A stretch of DNA of 64,000 nucleotides. Origin: Tretioscincus oriximinensis (taxonomy: Eukaryota; Chordata; Lepidosauria; Squamata; Gymnophthalmidae). The notes beneath the pieces are model-generated. The model did not search any database, was not told where the DNA came from, and worked only from the letters and a program-made list of their open reading frames with translations. A program made the translations under genes and the position numbers. Shown one piece after another: positions 52,201 through 57,428 of this stretch (the first letter of the stretch is position 1; every line of letters starts with the position of its first letter). Where the stretch lies: assembly GCA_022410635.1 (NCBI GenBank), contig JAJVDF010000654.1, positions 33,200-97,199 on the forward strand. Direction: 5' to 3'.

Positions 52201-54972
52201 CTGATCCCCTCTTTTTTTCTTTTCTTTTTTAATATTTCTTCTATGTTTTGGTGTCTAGGAACATCAGTATTTTGCCTGTAAAGCAACATTGCAAGATCTT
52301 AAGGGCACTTCTGTTGGGCACAAAGGTGGCAAGCACTGCTTTAAGGCAAAACAGTTTAGCTCTTTGCAGTATGAAACTGCTGGAGTTTTCTCCATGCCTT
52401 ATTCAAGGGAAATTAATTTAAGCACCCTTAGCTATCTCCATTTTACATAAGGGCACAGGTTGGAGGGAACATCAGTAATGTCACAGGAGCAGAGATCTAT
52501 TACATGCAACAATGTCATGGAACAGAAATCACCATGCTATCACATTCTTGAGAATAGGGAGAACCACAATATCTAGCAAAGGGGTCCCTCGAAGCACCTT
52601 ACAGACTAACAAGTGAAAGATAAGCAGCGTGAACTTTCGTACCCAAATCTGCTTCTCCAGATGCTCTCTTTGGGTGCTAAAACTGGAGGACGTAGCCCTA
52701 TTTCCCCACAAATAATATTAATTGGATGTAAAAGTTGGGGGAAATGGAAACAGTTCCTTAAAGAGAAATAGCATGTTCTTGATTCCATCTAGGAAATTAT
52801 GAATAATACTATAACGTCCTGTACCAACCGAGGCTTATTCTGGGTTCTGGCTCAGTTTAGAGTTTAGCCATCCACATGCCAGTGTAGATTATGGCAGGCC
52901 CCATTCGGGGCCTGCCATAGTCTACACTAGCTTGAAGATGGCAGGCTCCAATTCCAAGATAGAGCTCAGTGGGGACATAGAGCATAACATGTATAACAAG
53001 TAGAAAAAACTCTGCACCAAAGCTCTGGATTACTGCCCACTGCGCTCAATGAGAATTCCTTCCAGGTAAACGTATGTAGAAATTGCGCCTCAGAAAAGTT
53101 ATAGCAAATGCGTTGGTACTTGCATAATTGCCTATTTACTTTACAGACTGCCCAGGTGCAATTGGCGGGCCTCTAGTGTGAGACAGAATGCTGGACTAGA
53201 TGGGCTCTGGGCCGATTCTGCAAGGCTCCTCTTAGGTACTTATGCTTTGTGTCTATTGACTACTAGAATAATATATAGTTCTGCTAATCAAGCAGCTTCA
53301 AATTTTCATGATTTAGTCATCCAGTACTAGCATAAACCAGTGTAGCTCTAAAGCAATGTGAATAAATTTATTTTACGGTCAAAACCCCGCAGAAACTAAA
53401 GCAATATAAAAACGTTTGCTTTTTTAATTGTAGCTTCTTTATCTTTCTATTGGATTATTTTTTCATAGCTCTCTTCTCTTGTTCCATTGGCCTTTCTCTC
53501 CAAATTCCGTATTGTTCTTAATTTTCTTTGCTGACAGATTTCGGATCCATGTACCCCATCTGTGGCTCCACAACAATCAAAGGTTTTTAATACAGAGGAA
53601 GGAATTCTATTTAGAGAAGACAATAAACAGGTTGGTGATCCCACCTGTCAAATGCCCTATTCTTGACTGTGAAAAACACTGACTGAAAATAGCCTTATAT
53701 ATCTGTGCACCTTACTTGGTTGCACAAGAGTGCAGGTCTGTTATTTTCTGTGTCATCGTCCCTGCATTAAGATCACTTTTGTCTTTTCATAAAAGATGTC
53801 AGATTTATCTATCTGCATTAAAAATTGTCCTTTCCCCCACAACAATGTATTTTAGGCTTCGGTGCCATTGAAATAGTGGCCCGTCGAAGAAAACCTTCTA
53901 TTTATTTATTTATACTTATATCCTGCCTTATATCTGAAAGTCTCAGGCAGCCAACATTAAAAACAACAGTACCAAACTGACATATTAAAAACAGTATCAA
54001 AATCATATTCAAAGGTGGGAAGGAAAATTGCATTTCCTTAATGAAAGTTCAGGTTAAAGAGGTGCATCTTCAACCTCTTTATAATTTGACCGGGAAGGGA
54101 AAACAATTCAAGAAGAATGTAAAACCGAAGACCAAAGGATTGCAATAAGTCAAGAGAATATGTTTAAATAAATAATATGAAAAAATCAACTTTTGGGCCT
54201 TTAATTTAGTGACCCAAACAACTGGACCTTGGTATGAATAGAACAATAAATCAAATCATGTTTGACACTGGGATCATATATCCTAATAGGAAGCACTTGC
54301 TTTACATTGACTTAGTCCTTCCCTTGATCCAATAAAGTAATAATCATTTAGTTATTAGAGCCAATTAACTAATCCTGGGTGAGTTCTCCAGGATGCCTCA
54401 GCGTGCCTCTTACCTTGTATGGTTTCTATTCCCCATTTGCTCTTGCACTTTTTCATCATATATCATAAAATTAGACCCAATAAACTAATCCCAGCTGATT
54501 GTCTCCAAGAAGTCTCAGCCTGCTCTCATCTTCTATGGTTTCTGCACCCCGACTGTTCTTACCTCCAGAGCTTTCCGAGTGTTTTACTAAGCTCTGCGTT
54601 GTGAAGGTGAGGATACTGGTCAGCAAGCTTCCTCCGGGCTGCCTGAGCCCACACCATGAAGGCATTCATGGGCCGCTTCACGTGGGGCTTACTCTTGTTG
54701 CTGCCATTGACACGCACTGGCATAGGAACCAGGGTCCAGTCGTACCCACTCAGAACTTGGCTTACTGCCTCCCGAATGCACACTGGGAACTTATCGTCGT
54801 CAGCTTCAGAGTCCTGCTGCTCCTTCTTCACTTTCCCCATCTCACTGCTGCTGGAATTGGCAAGGTGAGAACTGGTGTCTGAAGTAATGGAAGGTCCTGG
54901 AGATAGGCAATGGTGGTCTTCAGAACCTACTGGACTCATTTCCACCTCGGAAAGGTCTTGATCATCCGTCAT
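21568..54972 (-). CDS. SOX10: SOX10, SoxE HMG-box transcription factor (join of three exons)
   Basis: Joining 54563-54972, 25922-26187 and 21568-22277 on the minus strand gives 461 codons plus TAG. Human SOX10 has 466 residues. The protein binds AACAAT/ACAAAG-type DNA sites in the nucleus and drives neural-crest, glial and pigment-cell programmes. Visible parts: the dimerisation region at about residues 46-95, the HMG box at about 97-173 ([11 protein letters not shown]...[13 protein letters not shown]), the K2 region at about 258-300 ([15 protein letters not shown]), and a C-terminal transactivation region ending [10 protein letters not shown]. Basic RRRK (170-173) fits the C-terminal nuclear localisation signal. 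VKKE (48-51), PKTE (238-241) and VKTE (353-356) fit known SUMO sites. TPPTTPKTE is the SoxE FBXW7-type degron. Codon phases match at both junctions. SOX9 and SOX8 are less likely because the N and C termini are SOX10-like. Confidence 0.97.
22434..22665 (-). repeat. SINE-2
   Basis: A purine tail (ggaggaggagaaggagc) leads into 'tttatacctcacttttttca' and 'gtagagggcgctcagctc'. It lies in the last SOX10 intron. Confidence 0.55.
22741..22962 (-). repeat. SINE-1
   Basis: 'cttgtgaagtaggtggggct' and 'agcccaaggtcacccaattg' precede a shortened antisense tRNA-like head. Confidence 0.7.
23211..23498. repeat. Foldback repeat, about 110-bp arms
   Basis: 'aattctagatagggtacagc' and 'cctcgaaacttagcttccta' (left) are mirrored by 'aaggtaagtttcgaggtcat' and 'accatatctagaattggggc' (right). 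The shared core 'gcaaaatcttttgagggctg' also pairs. Only one copy is seen. Confidence 0.7.
23640..24197 (-). mobile_element. CR1-a LINE 3' end
   Basis: The reverse strand encodes [34 protein letters not shown] and [19 protein letters not shown]. These are the standard CR1-clade RT C-terminal blocks. The 3' UTR ends in 'cttatgttcttatg'. This copy is well preserved and young. Confidence 0.9.
24385..24539. repeat. Family Q, left part
   Basis: 'cgtcacttcctggacgtgac' and 'aggaagtgatgtaagaagtg' begin it. It is cut by hAT-1 copy b at 24548 and resumes at 25802-25885 with 'agattctcgtgcagttccca'. Confidence 0.6.
24548..25793. mobile_element. hAT-1, copy b, with nested CR1
   Basis: Termini are TAGGGTTGCCATATG and 'catatggcagccctA'-like sequence. 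CCTGCATG occurs at 24540-24547 and 25794-25801, an exact 8-bp duplication. The body matches copy a in the opposite orientation. A CR1-a LINE occupies 24837-25608 between 'ggaggcgagttg' and 'gcgctttg'. Confidence 0.9.
24837..25608 (-). mobile_element. CR1-a LINE 3' end nested in hAT-1
   Basis: The most complete CR1 coding remnant here. The reverse frame reads [40 protein letters not shown] and [20 protein letters not shown], and runs on to MDTKGINGY and the 3' UTR. It is 5'-truncated. A few undetermined bases occur, but the frame stays open for about 200 codons. Confidence 0.93.
25922..26187 (-). CDS. SOX10: SOX10 coding exon 2 (second half of HMG box)
   Basis: It encodes residues 137 (part) to 226 (part). 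The exon lies between a 'tctgttcttttcaag' acceptor and a GTTGGT donor. The HMG box continues [20 protein letters not shown] to YQPRRRK. A hydrophilic linker follows ([16 protein letters not shown]), then AIQAHYK-like and HPGEGSP segments. Confidence 0.97.
26310..26745. repeat. Interspersed repeat family R, copy 1
   Basis: 'gctgggagctgtagtccgca' is mirrored by 'cggactacacttcccagcag', followed by 'tttataatgagcacttgacg' and 'aagcaggcagaaatacaac'. Copies at 37020 and 38205 share this order. Confidence 0.65.
26938..27093. mobile_element. hAT-4 foldback MITE
   Basis: A 156-bp element flanked by GTTTAGAG on both sides (26930-26937 and 27094-27101), an exact 8-bp duplication. Arms 'ctgatggccctccagatgtt' ... 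'ccacaattcccaacattcc' and the reverse pair almost throughout. It lacks coding. Confidence 0.9.
27425..27990 (+). repeat. Repeat family E, copy 1, split by FB-A
   Basis: 'ggattagcctgttgtgttat' to 'gggctctagcc' lies left of FB-A copy 6. A C/T-rich tract (27680-27865) and 'tgccaaagttccgagccctg' follow. The same layout is at 39.3 and 41.4 kb. Confidence 0.65.
27475..27678. mobile_element. FB-A, copy 6
   Basis: TAGGCTGACCAGATGACCCC opens it and 'ggggtcatctggtcagcata' closes it. The arms are near-complementary around an A-rich centre. It is inserted in family E. Confidence 0.88.
28042..28360 (-). mobile_element. CR1-a LINE 3' fragment
   Basis: 'ctcataagaacataagaggt' then reverse-strand '[12 protein letters not shown]' and 'SSLDSF'. 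Confidence 0.7.
28400..29220. other. Intronic sequence, nothing recognised
   Basis: It includes a C run near 28473. The frames at 28507-28930 are Cys/Phe-rich and have no recognised domain. Confidence 0.4.
29224..29480 (-). mobile_element. CR1-a LINE 3' UTR
   Basis: 'aaacataagaacatacagaa' then 'gagcccatctagtccagcct' and 'gatgcacctgggcagtctgg'. Confidence 0.7.
29506..29696. mobile_element. FB-J foldback element
   Basis: Ends TAGGGTTATCATG and 'tatggtaacccta' are inverted. The interior has 'gctgcaaacatcataagctg' and 'ctcttttccacatccattaa'. Confidence 0.65.
29938..30105. mobile_element. FB-A, copy 7 (unresolved centre)
   Basis: TAGGCTGACCAGATGATCCC is intact on the left. The centre contains many undetermined bases, consistent with assembly failure across the hairpin. 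The right end is truncated after 'aaaatgggttttgaa'. Confidence 0.75.
30640..30735. repeat. RP-P-related fragment
   Basis: 'gaagaagtagacttgtttac', 'catgctgcctacctttttct' and 'tgttagtctctatggtgcta'. Confidence 0.5.
31090..31290. repeat. (TTCC)n / (CTTT)n low-complexity tract
   Basis: An interrupted polypyrimidine tract. The Phe/Ser/Pro frames here and the Lys/Glu/Arg frames opposite are artefacts. Confidence 0.9.
31365..31425 (-). repeat. SINE-1 fragment
   Basis: 'tggaagagtgcagaattgaa' and 'acgagacttccagacaac' match the antisense SINE-1 head region. Confidence 0.5.
31729..31971 (-). repeat. SINE-1
   Basis: A GAG-rich tail, 'caacagacatcttgtgaagt', 'gcccaaggtcacccagctgg' and an antisense head. 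Confidence 0.75.
32400..32615 (-). mobile_element. CR1-a LINE fragment with internal deletion
   Basis: The 3' UTR part 'gagctcatctactccagcct' joins directly to ORF-end sequence 'ccagtttcaaggaatgaccc'. The intervening coding is missing. Confidence 0.65.
32620..33530. other. Intronic sequence, nothing recognised
   Basis: There is a G run near 32765 and otherwise ordinary composition. No repeat match within the window. Confidence 0.4.
33532..33711. mobile_element. FB-A, copy 8
   Basis: TAGGCTGGCCAGATGACCCC and 'aaaaaggggtcacccta' bracket arms with 'gaggtgcctcccagtttttt' and 'aaaaaactgggaggcacccc'. Confidence 0.85.
33770..34090. repeat. Family Q
   Basis: Alternating 'gtgatgtcactttcaatct', 'gaagtgacatcacaaatgac' and 'tgatgtcacttccagtattt' blocks precede a tail near 'gctgcaccagattttgg'. 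Confidence 0.55.
34140..34438. mobile_element. hAT-1, copy c
   Basis: TAGGGTTGCCATACG to 'atatggcaaccctA', 299 bp. GGTTTAAC is duplicated exactly at 34132-34139 and 34439-34446. The internal 'tgagacaggcaggaa' hairpin is kept. C runs at 34248-34285 vary from the other copies. Confidence 0.92.
34797..34922. mobile_element. Foldback element FB-C, copy 1
   Basis: 'atttgcacaggctcagtaat' ... 'ctagggcctaaaac' ... 'acctgtgcaaacagggcat'. The blocks recur at 57.3, 61.1 and 61.7 kb. Confidence 0.6.
35338..35535. mobile_element. FB-A, copy 9
   Basis: TAGGCTGACTAGATGCCCTG is mirrored by 'aggggtcatctggtcagcct'. Inner arms carry 'gattcctcctggtttttgct' versus 'aaaaaacacgggaggcaccc'. Confidence 0.85.
36078..36260. 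mobile_element. hAT-3 nonautonomous element
   Basis: CAGGGGTGGGCAA and 'ttgcccaggtctg' are inverted ends, 183 bp apart. ATATAGAA is duplicated exactly at 36070-36077 and 36261-36268. Inverted 'ggggccgcatgag' and 'gccctcgggccgcccc' sequences line the ends. Confidence 0.9.
36285..36440 (+). mobile_element. L2-like LINE 3' end
   Basis: 'ccctttgactgaaaaaactg' to 'ctgagacctttgggttgaga' and 'aatgtaaataaatac'. Confidence 0.6.
36634..36806. mobile_element. FB-A, copy 11
   Basis: It lacks the first bases of the left end but keeps 'gatgaccccttttggggtgg' and 'gggtcatctggtcagctta'. Confidence 0.8.
36908..37017. mobile_element. FB-A, copy 10 (short form)
   Basis: A 110-bp copy, TAGGCTGACCAGATGACCC to 'ggccatctggtcancctA'. 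Flanks CTTTCTGT (36900-36907) and CGTTCTGT (37018-37025) differ at one base and fit an 8-bp duplication. The central loop is lost. Confidence 0.85.
37026..37480. repeat. Family R, copy 2
   Basis: 'gcctaggaggtgtagtcttc' and 'tggactacacttcccagcag' lie in the same order as copy 1. Confidence 0.65.
37535..37605. repeat. Family Q fragment
   Basis: 'agtgacatcatttgtgatgt' followed by 'cacttccagccccgact'. Confidence 0.5.
37685..37932 (+). mobile_element. CR1-b LINE 3' end
   Basis: 'gataaaccagtggagcag', 'gatggtttaatgaatcctgc' and 'ggaggtcccttctaactcta' end in the classical CR1 tail 'agattctatag'. Confidence 0.85.
38205..38590. repeat. Family R, copy 3
   Basis: 'aggctgggagttttagttca' and 'cggactgcacttcccaacag' are followed by 'agcaggcagaaatgcaac'. 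Confidence 0.65.
38800..38888. mobile_element. RP-P, copy 2 (89 bp)
   Basis: AAAACATTAAATAGT occurs at 38785-38799 and again at 38889-38903, a 15-bp duplication. The element is 'ccagcaaaggagctagcagc' to 'acacggctatttctctgg'. The second hairpin arm is deleted. Confidence 0.85.
39290..39750 (+). repeat. Family E, copy 2, with C/T tract
   Basis: 'gggattagcccattgtgtta' opens it, a CTTT-rich tract lies at 39430-39560, and 'tgccaaagttccgagccctg' ends it. Phe/Ser-rich frames here are artefacts. Confidence 0.65.
39752..39860 (-). mobile_element. CR1-a LINE tail fragment
   Basis: 'ccaagaacataagaggagcc' with 'catctagtccaaaattct'. Confidence 0.6.
40310..40440 (+). repeat. Family E fragment
   Basis: 'cccaaagttccganccctgg' and 'agacctcagaacgttggact'. 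Confidence 0.5.
40590..41035 (+). repeat. SINE-1, sense copy, plus RP-P-related ends
   Basis: The tRNA-like head 'gagagccagtctggtgtaat' and 'ggttagaatgtcagactctt' shows box A. The middle (about 40667-40755) is interrupted by an L2-like tail. The body resumes at 'ttgggccagttacatttctt' and ends in a CTT-rich tail at 40885-40940. RP-P-related 'gaagaagtagacctgtctac' follows. Confidence 0.7.
41430..41930 (+). repeat. Family E, copy 3
   Basis: 'ggaattagctcattgcatta' to 'gctctagcccctcctccc', a CTTT tract at 41580-41760, then 'tgccaaagtttcaagccctg' twice. Confidence 0.65.
41963..42110. mobile_element. Possible mariner-like terminal fragment
   Basis: 'tacagggtgcttcaaaaaaa' followed by 'tgtatacac' resembles irritans-type mariner ends preceded by TA. 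The matching right end is not found. Confidence 0.35.
42130..42560. other. Intronic A/T-rich sequence
   Basis: Nothing recognised. Confidence 0.4.
42563..42766. mobile_element. FB-A, copy 12
   Basis: 'tacgttgaccagatgacc' and 'ggcgtcatctgctcaatta' are the ends. The inner arms are nearly perfect ('ttggggtgcctcccgttttt'). AATATAT is present on both flanks. Confidence 0.8.
42885..43190. repeat. Family Q, reversed copy
   Basis: 'cacggattctcatgcagcaa' leads into 'gaagtgacatcacaaaaatg' and 'gtgatgtcccttctggtct'. Confidence 0.5.
43490..43615. repeat. FB-J fragment
   Basis: 'gtgttataagctgataaaaa', 'cctctcttccattatccatt' and 'gaagatgcaaaatcatatct'. Confidence 0.5.
43858..44028 (+). mobile_element. 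CR1-b LINE 3' end
   Basis: 'gggtgataaaccagtggaag' to 'acgattctatggttctgtg'. Confidence 0.85.
44030..45392. other. Repeat-poor intronic sequence
   Basis: No exon-like structure. Short frames at 44477-44734 and 45154-45348 lack recognised domains. Confidence 0.4.
45400..45545. mobile_element. FB-B, copy 2
   Basis: 'tgtccccactgtgccattta' and 'taaggcgcagtgggagcagg' are the outer ends. 'ggggcctgccatagtttac' pairs with 'gtaantggcaggc' inside. Confidence 0.7.
45600..45715 (+). mobile_element. L2-like LINE tail
   Basis: 'ctgttttaatacgttaattt' to 'tgccctgtgacctttgagtt' and an (AAAT)n tail. Confidence 0.55.
46017..46365. mobile_element. FB-J copy split by FB-A copy 13
   Basis: 'agngttaccacataaaag' to 'cctt cagg' lies left and 'ctggtgaaaattcctctctt' right. 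The host reads through once the FB-A hairpin is taken out. Confidence 0.6.
46094..46298. mobile_element. FB-A, copy 13
   Basis: TAGGTTGACCAGATGACCCC to 'ggggtcatctggtcagccta'. Flanks CCTTCAGG and CCTTCCGC agree at six of eight positions. Confidence 0.88.
46365..46475 (+). mobile_element. L2-like LINE 3' end
   Basis: 'ctgacctttgattgaaaaag' and 'ggctattgctgttttaatat'. Confidence 0.55.
46500..46665. repeat. RP-P-related foldback fragment
   Basis: 'ctgtctacttcttcagatgc' and, inverted, 'tagcatctgtaaaattagac'. 'cttgttagtctctaaggtgc' follows. Confidence 0.55.
47030..47305 (-). repeat. Family K copy
   Basis: 'ttatatctccctataccaga' and 'aggtcccagggtggttaaca' precede 'ggctgaagcggtgcatcttc' and 'gctacagagaaggccccgtt'. 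Confidence 0.55.
47655..47780. mobile_element. FB-B, copy 3
   Basis: 'ggccatccacatgccagagc' pairs with 'ctagcatgtagatggtag' across 'gggagcctgccatagtctac'. Confidence 0.65.
47790..49620. other. A/T-rich, repeat-poor intronic block
   Basis: About 1.8 kb with few matches to the window's repeat families. An FB-like 'agtccagttcttggggactg' fragment is near 48318. No coding signal. Confidence 0.4.
49628..49836. mobile_element. RP-P, copy 4 (diverged, full foldback)
   Basis: 'atcagagaaatatccatgtt' starts it. The arms 'ggtggcatgaactttcatag' and 'ctacgaagatcatgccaact' face each other. Confidence 0.65.
49977..50082. mobile_element. RP-P, copy 3
   Basis: TTCAGAAATGAAG flanks it exactly at 49964-49976 and 50083-50095. 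The copy is 'caaaggagctagcagcactt' to 'cacggctatttctctgaaa', 106 bp, with most of one arm deleted. Confidence 0.88.
50100..50995 (-). promoter_or_regulatory. Repeat-poor intronic block, candidate enhancer
   Basis: Free of the window's repeat families. It holds SOX-type sites 'catttgttcccaattgtctg' (about 50321-50340) and 'acattgaacaaat' (about 50707), and an MITF-type E-box 'tcacatga' near 50736. Function is inferred from motif content only. Confidence 0.3.
50996..51310 (+). mobile_element. L2-like LINE 3' end, split by FB-A
   Basis: 'acaccctaagatcttctgat' and 'gaccttctctgtggtaaccc' match 5.56 kb. The tail 'tctgccctgagacctttggg' follows the insertion. Confidence 0.65.
51113..51235. mobile_element. 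FB-A, copy 14 (left arm)
   Basis: 'taggctgaccagatgacccc' and 'gggtgcctcccatttt' are present. The right arm is lost after the A/T centre. Confidence 0.75.
51315..51470. repeat. RP-P-related fragment
   Basis: 'cagcataagctttctcagac', 'agacatgtctacggaactgc' and 'tgttagtctctaaggtgcta'. Confidence 0.5.
51885..52015. repeat. FB-J copy
   Basis: 'tgggaaagaggagttttcac' and 'ccttataagctgcaccagtt' with 'tcctcttttccttacccatt'. Confidence 0.55.
52020..52560. other. Intronic sequence, nothing recognised
   Basis: No repeats or motifs stand out. Confidence 0.4.
52570..52690. repeat. RP-P-related fragment
   Basis: 'accttacagactaacaagtg' and 'cagcgtgaactttcgtaccc'. Confidence 0.45.
52825..52980. mobile_element. 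FB-B, copy 4 (best preserved)
   Basis: 'agccatccacatgccagtgt' ... 'atggcaggccccatt' folds onto 'cggggcctgccatagt' ... 'gaagatggcaggctc'. The outer ends 'aggcttattctgggttctgg' and 'agatagagctcagtggggac' flank. Confidence 0.8.
53145..53246 (+). mobile_element. CR1-a LINE 3' UTR tail
   Basis: 'agactgcccaggtgcaattg' to 'cctcttaggtacttatg'. Confidence 0.7.
53480..53600 (-). promoter_or_regulatory. Candidate intronic enhancer with SOX/TCF-like sites
   Basis: A non-repetitive stretch about 1 kb inside the intron after coding exon 1. 'ccattgg' (53484), 'attgttc' (53511) and 'acaacaatcaaagg' (53569-53582) are SOX and TCF/LEF-type sites, some in opposing orientation. 'catctgtgg' lies between. SOX10 autoregulation through intronic elements is known in other vertebrates; here it is inference. 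Confidence 0.3.
53895..54130 (-). repeat. Family K copy
   Basis: (TTTA)n, 'cttatatcctgccttatatc', and 'gaggtgcatcttcaacctct'. Confidence 0.5.
54563..54972 (-). CDS. SOX10: SOX10 coding exon 1 (dimerisation region and first half of HMG box)
   Basis: It starts [18 protein letters not shown] and ends in GKLWR, with the Arg137 codon split AG|G at a GTAAGA donor. This phase is the conserved SoxE intron position inside the HMG box. The linker before [17 protein letters not shown] is shorter and more Ser-rich than the Gly-rich human segment. The ATG at 54970-54972 is the first in frame after the 5' UTR splice site. Confidence 0.97.
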
Positions 54973-55021
54973 GGTTGCTACTTTATTTTACTTCTTAGAA
55001 ATCACAACTTCAGGCCGGGAC
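54973..55021 (-). other. SOX10: SOX10 5' UTR part of coding exon 1
   Basis: Read on the minus strand, 'cctgttttttataaag' supplies a pyrimidine tract and AG, after which 'gtcccggcctgaag' continues to the ATG. An acceptor here would splice to the upstream noncoding exon. Confidence 0.6.
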
Positions 55022-55934
55022 CTTTATAAAAAACAGGTAAATGCATACATTAAAAGTGCCCCAAAAGGAATAATTTAGAAATCAATGAAAAGTCCTTAAT
55101 AAAGACCTCTAGGTGACACATCATTTGAAGAGACCTTCAAAATCTATGATGTGGGTGAAGCGTATTCCGAGTAAAATATTCCACATATGGTATTAAATTC
55201 CTTACACTAAATTTTTACTTATTATGGAGACGAAGAAGTCAAAGAAAGTTTGAGGAGCTCTTGGAGAGAAAGAAGAATGGAAAAGAAACTTCAGATATTT
55301 AAACTCTGAACTTCTGAATTCCAAATATGAACTGAAAGCGAATTGAATCAAGTTTATTAATGATCCGAAGAAGAACCGAAGCTTTGGGTTACAGGGCAGA
55401 GTATAAGTATAAATAAATAAGTAAATAAATAAATAAGTTGTGTAAGAACATTACCGTACAAAAATGTTTCAAGATTGCGTAAGAACAACAATATGCCATT
55501 TGATGCCGCACAGGTAAAGGCATCTCAGGGCAAGCGTGAAATGTTTTGGTTTCTTCTTATTTTCCTGGTTCACCTAAGTGCCAAATGACTTTTAAAATTA
55601 TGCTCTGTGTGTAAGTGTCCATAAAAATCTTAAAACAAACTTTTGAAATGCCACTCACTCTTCTTACCTCTGTAAGATGTTACCCAAACTCCGTGAGAAG
55701 TCAACGCTTTAAAATAAAGCCGACAAACCCACAATTTCCCCAAAATTCAGTGACATTCGTTTCCCCAAAGTTGAGAGTTCATCATTTCTACTTATTGGTG
55801 TAAAGACGAATCACAAGAGAATAGTTTTATCGCATGAAGAAAAAAACTTAAGGAGAAAGACTGTTGGATAAGTGAAAGGAAGAAAGAGAGAGAGAGAGAA
55901 AGATGGAGAGAACTTATTCAGCTCAGGTAGGAAA
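55022..55934 (-). other. SOX10: Putative 5' UTR intron
   Basis: About 0.9 kb, A/T-rich, with a (GA)n run near 55883-55900. No repeat family is recognised. This is consistent with a short first intron. Confidence 0.5.
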
Positions 55935-55940
55935 ACTTAC

Positions 55941-56060
55941 GTTGGCTGGTCTGGCCGGGAAATCCTGAGAGAGCTGTAATTTGTATCCCAATAGCCTACT
56001 GTTCTCTTTACAAGCCTGGTAGCTTTCAGGAACTGTGTACTGAGGAAACTCTCAGACAAG
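55941..56060 (-). other. SOX10: Candidate SOX10 noncoding exon 1
   Basis: On the minus strand, 'ccggccagaccagccaac' ends at a consensus GTAAGT donor (55940-55935). Upstream sequence is repeat-free for several hundred bases. The 5' limit is not visible from sequence. Confidence 0.5.
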
Positions 56061-56215
56061 TGCCATTCCTAAGGGGAGGCTTGGTTTTTTCCTAATACCC
56101 TGGATGAATGTCTCTGTGACTGGCTTGCTGCTTAACACTTGGGGGAGGGAATGTCAGAGGGTGGAGCTAACAGCTCTTTATGGTCCCAATACATTCATTG
56201 TATGTAGGCAAGAGA
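56061..56215 (-). promoter_or_regulatory. SOX10: Candidate SOX10 promoter region
   Basis: Repeat-free sequence immediately upstream of the candidate first exon. It includes a minus-strand 'acaatgaatgtattggg' (56189-56205) combining a SOX-like ACAATG with an inverted CCAAT, and 'accataaagagc' as a weak TATA-like motif. The start site is not determined. Confidence 0.35.
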
Positions 56216-56537
56216 TTCTTAGACCCTTAACACCACACACAGGGAGACACATACACACACGTTGAGTTTGGACATTTGGGGAGATTCCTGCAGTCAACAA
56301 CTAGTTCATTTCTTTTATTCTGAAAGTTGATCTTCAAACATTTTAAGGTCATTGCACCTAGTCCAGCCTAAGAGAGAAATTACCTGCTTCATAAGGTAAA
56401 GTTTCTAAGATATTGAACAACTTTTGTGTATGTATGTGAGAGATCACACCCAACTACCTCACACAGGATAGGGCTCTTGGTTGGTTTGCACAATATCCAG
56501 TGAAAACTATGTGTATTCACCACAAATAATGTTCTGC

Positions 56538-56930
56538 ATACAGAAGGAAGCATAGAGTTGGAAGGGGCCTTCAGGGTCATGTAGGATTTGCTAAACCATC
56601 CAAGAATGACGATTTCACAGCCTCTGTTTGAAAACTTCCAGCAAAAGTGAACTCACCACCTTCTCTGACTACCTATTCCATTGATTTATCTTCCTTACTG
56701 TCAGAAAGTTTTNTGATATCTAATCTATATCTACTTCCTTGTAGTTTCATCCCATTGTTTTTGATCCCTCAGCTCACTGACAGCCCTTCAGATATTTGTT
56801 GGCAGCTCTCAGTCTTCTCTTTTGCAGACTAAACATCCCTAGATCCTTTAATCGTTCCTCATAGAATATGGTTTCCAGACCATTCACCATCCTTGTAACT
56901 CTCTTTTGAACTTGCTCTATCTTTATCAGT
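56538..56930 (-). mobile_element. CR1-b LINE 3' end
   Basis: Antisense 'catagagttggaaggggcct' starts it, followed by 'ttgaaaacttccagcaaaag' and 'tctttagat...'-type ORF end, diverged. Confidence 0.8.
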
Positions 56931-57029
56931 GTCCTTTATCAATGTCCTTCAAAGCTCCATCAGTAAAGAACTTCAACAACATGCCAGCAGATGTGTTCTT
57001 CATAGGCCTCCTTCCACAGGATTTTCTGC

Positions 57030-57150
57030 ANTGTTATTCTGGATTACATCCCAGAATAAGAGTCTGCCATTCACATGCTGGTGCAGACCATAGCAGGCCT
57101 TGGTTTGCACCATAGCTGACAGAATCCAAAACAAGGCCCAGCATAGAAGT
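57030..57150. mobile_element. FB-B, copy 5
   Basis: 'ccattcacatgctggtgcag' and 'ccatagcaggccttggtt' with a weakly paired right arm. Confidence 0.5.
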
Positions 57151-57329
57151 GCCCTATTATATCAACATGCATATAACCACGAAGCTCACAAAGAATGAAT
57201 GATTAGTGACGTCTTAACTTGTGGACATCATAAGCGTTTTTGAATTTATGCACAATATTGTCAAACTGTCTTACATATGTGTTCATGCTGCAACTCTCAC
57301 AAAAAAGCACCATAGGCTCAGTAATTGTT

Positions 57330-57425
57330 TTTTGTGACCTGTTAGGATACATCTACAGCACATTAGATCAGCACAGATCACTAAAACGCATTACTGAGCC
57401 TATGCAAACAGGTTATATCTATTTA
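57330..57425. repeat. FB-C fragment
   Basis: 'agcacattagatcagcacag' and 'actgagcctatgcaaacagg'. Confidence 0.5.
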
Positions 57426-57428
57426 GAT

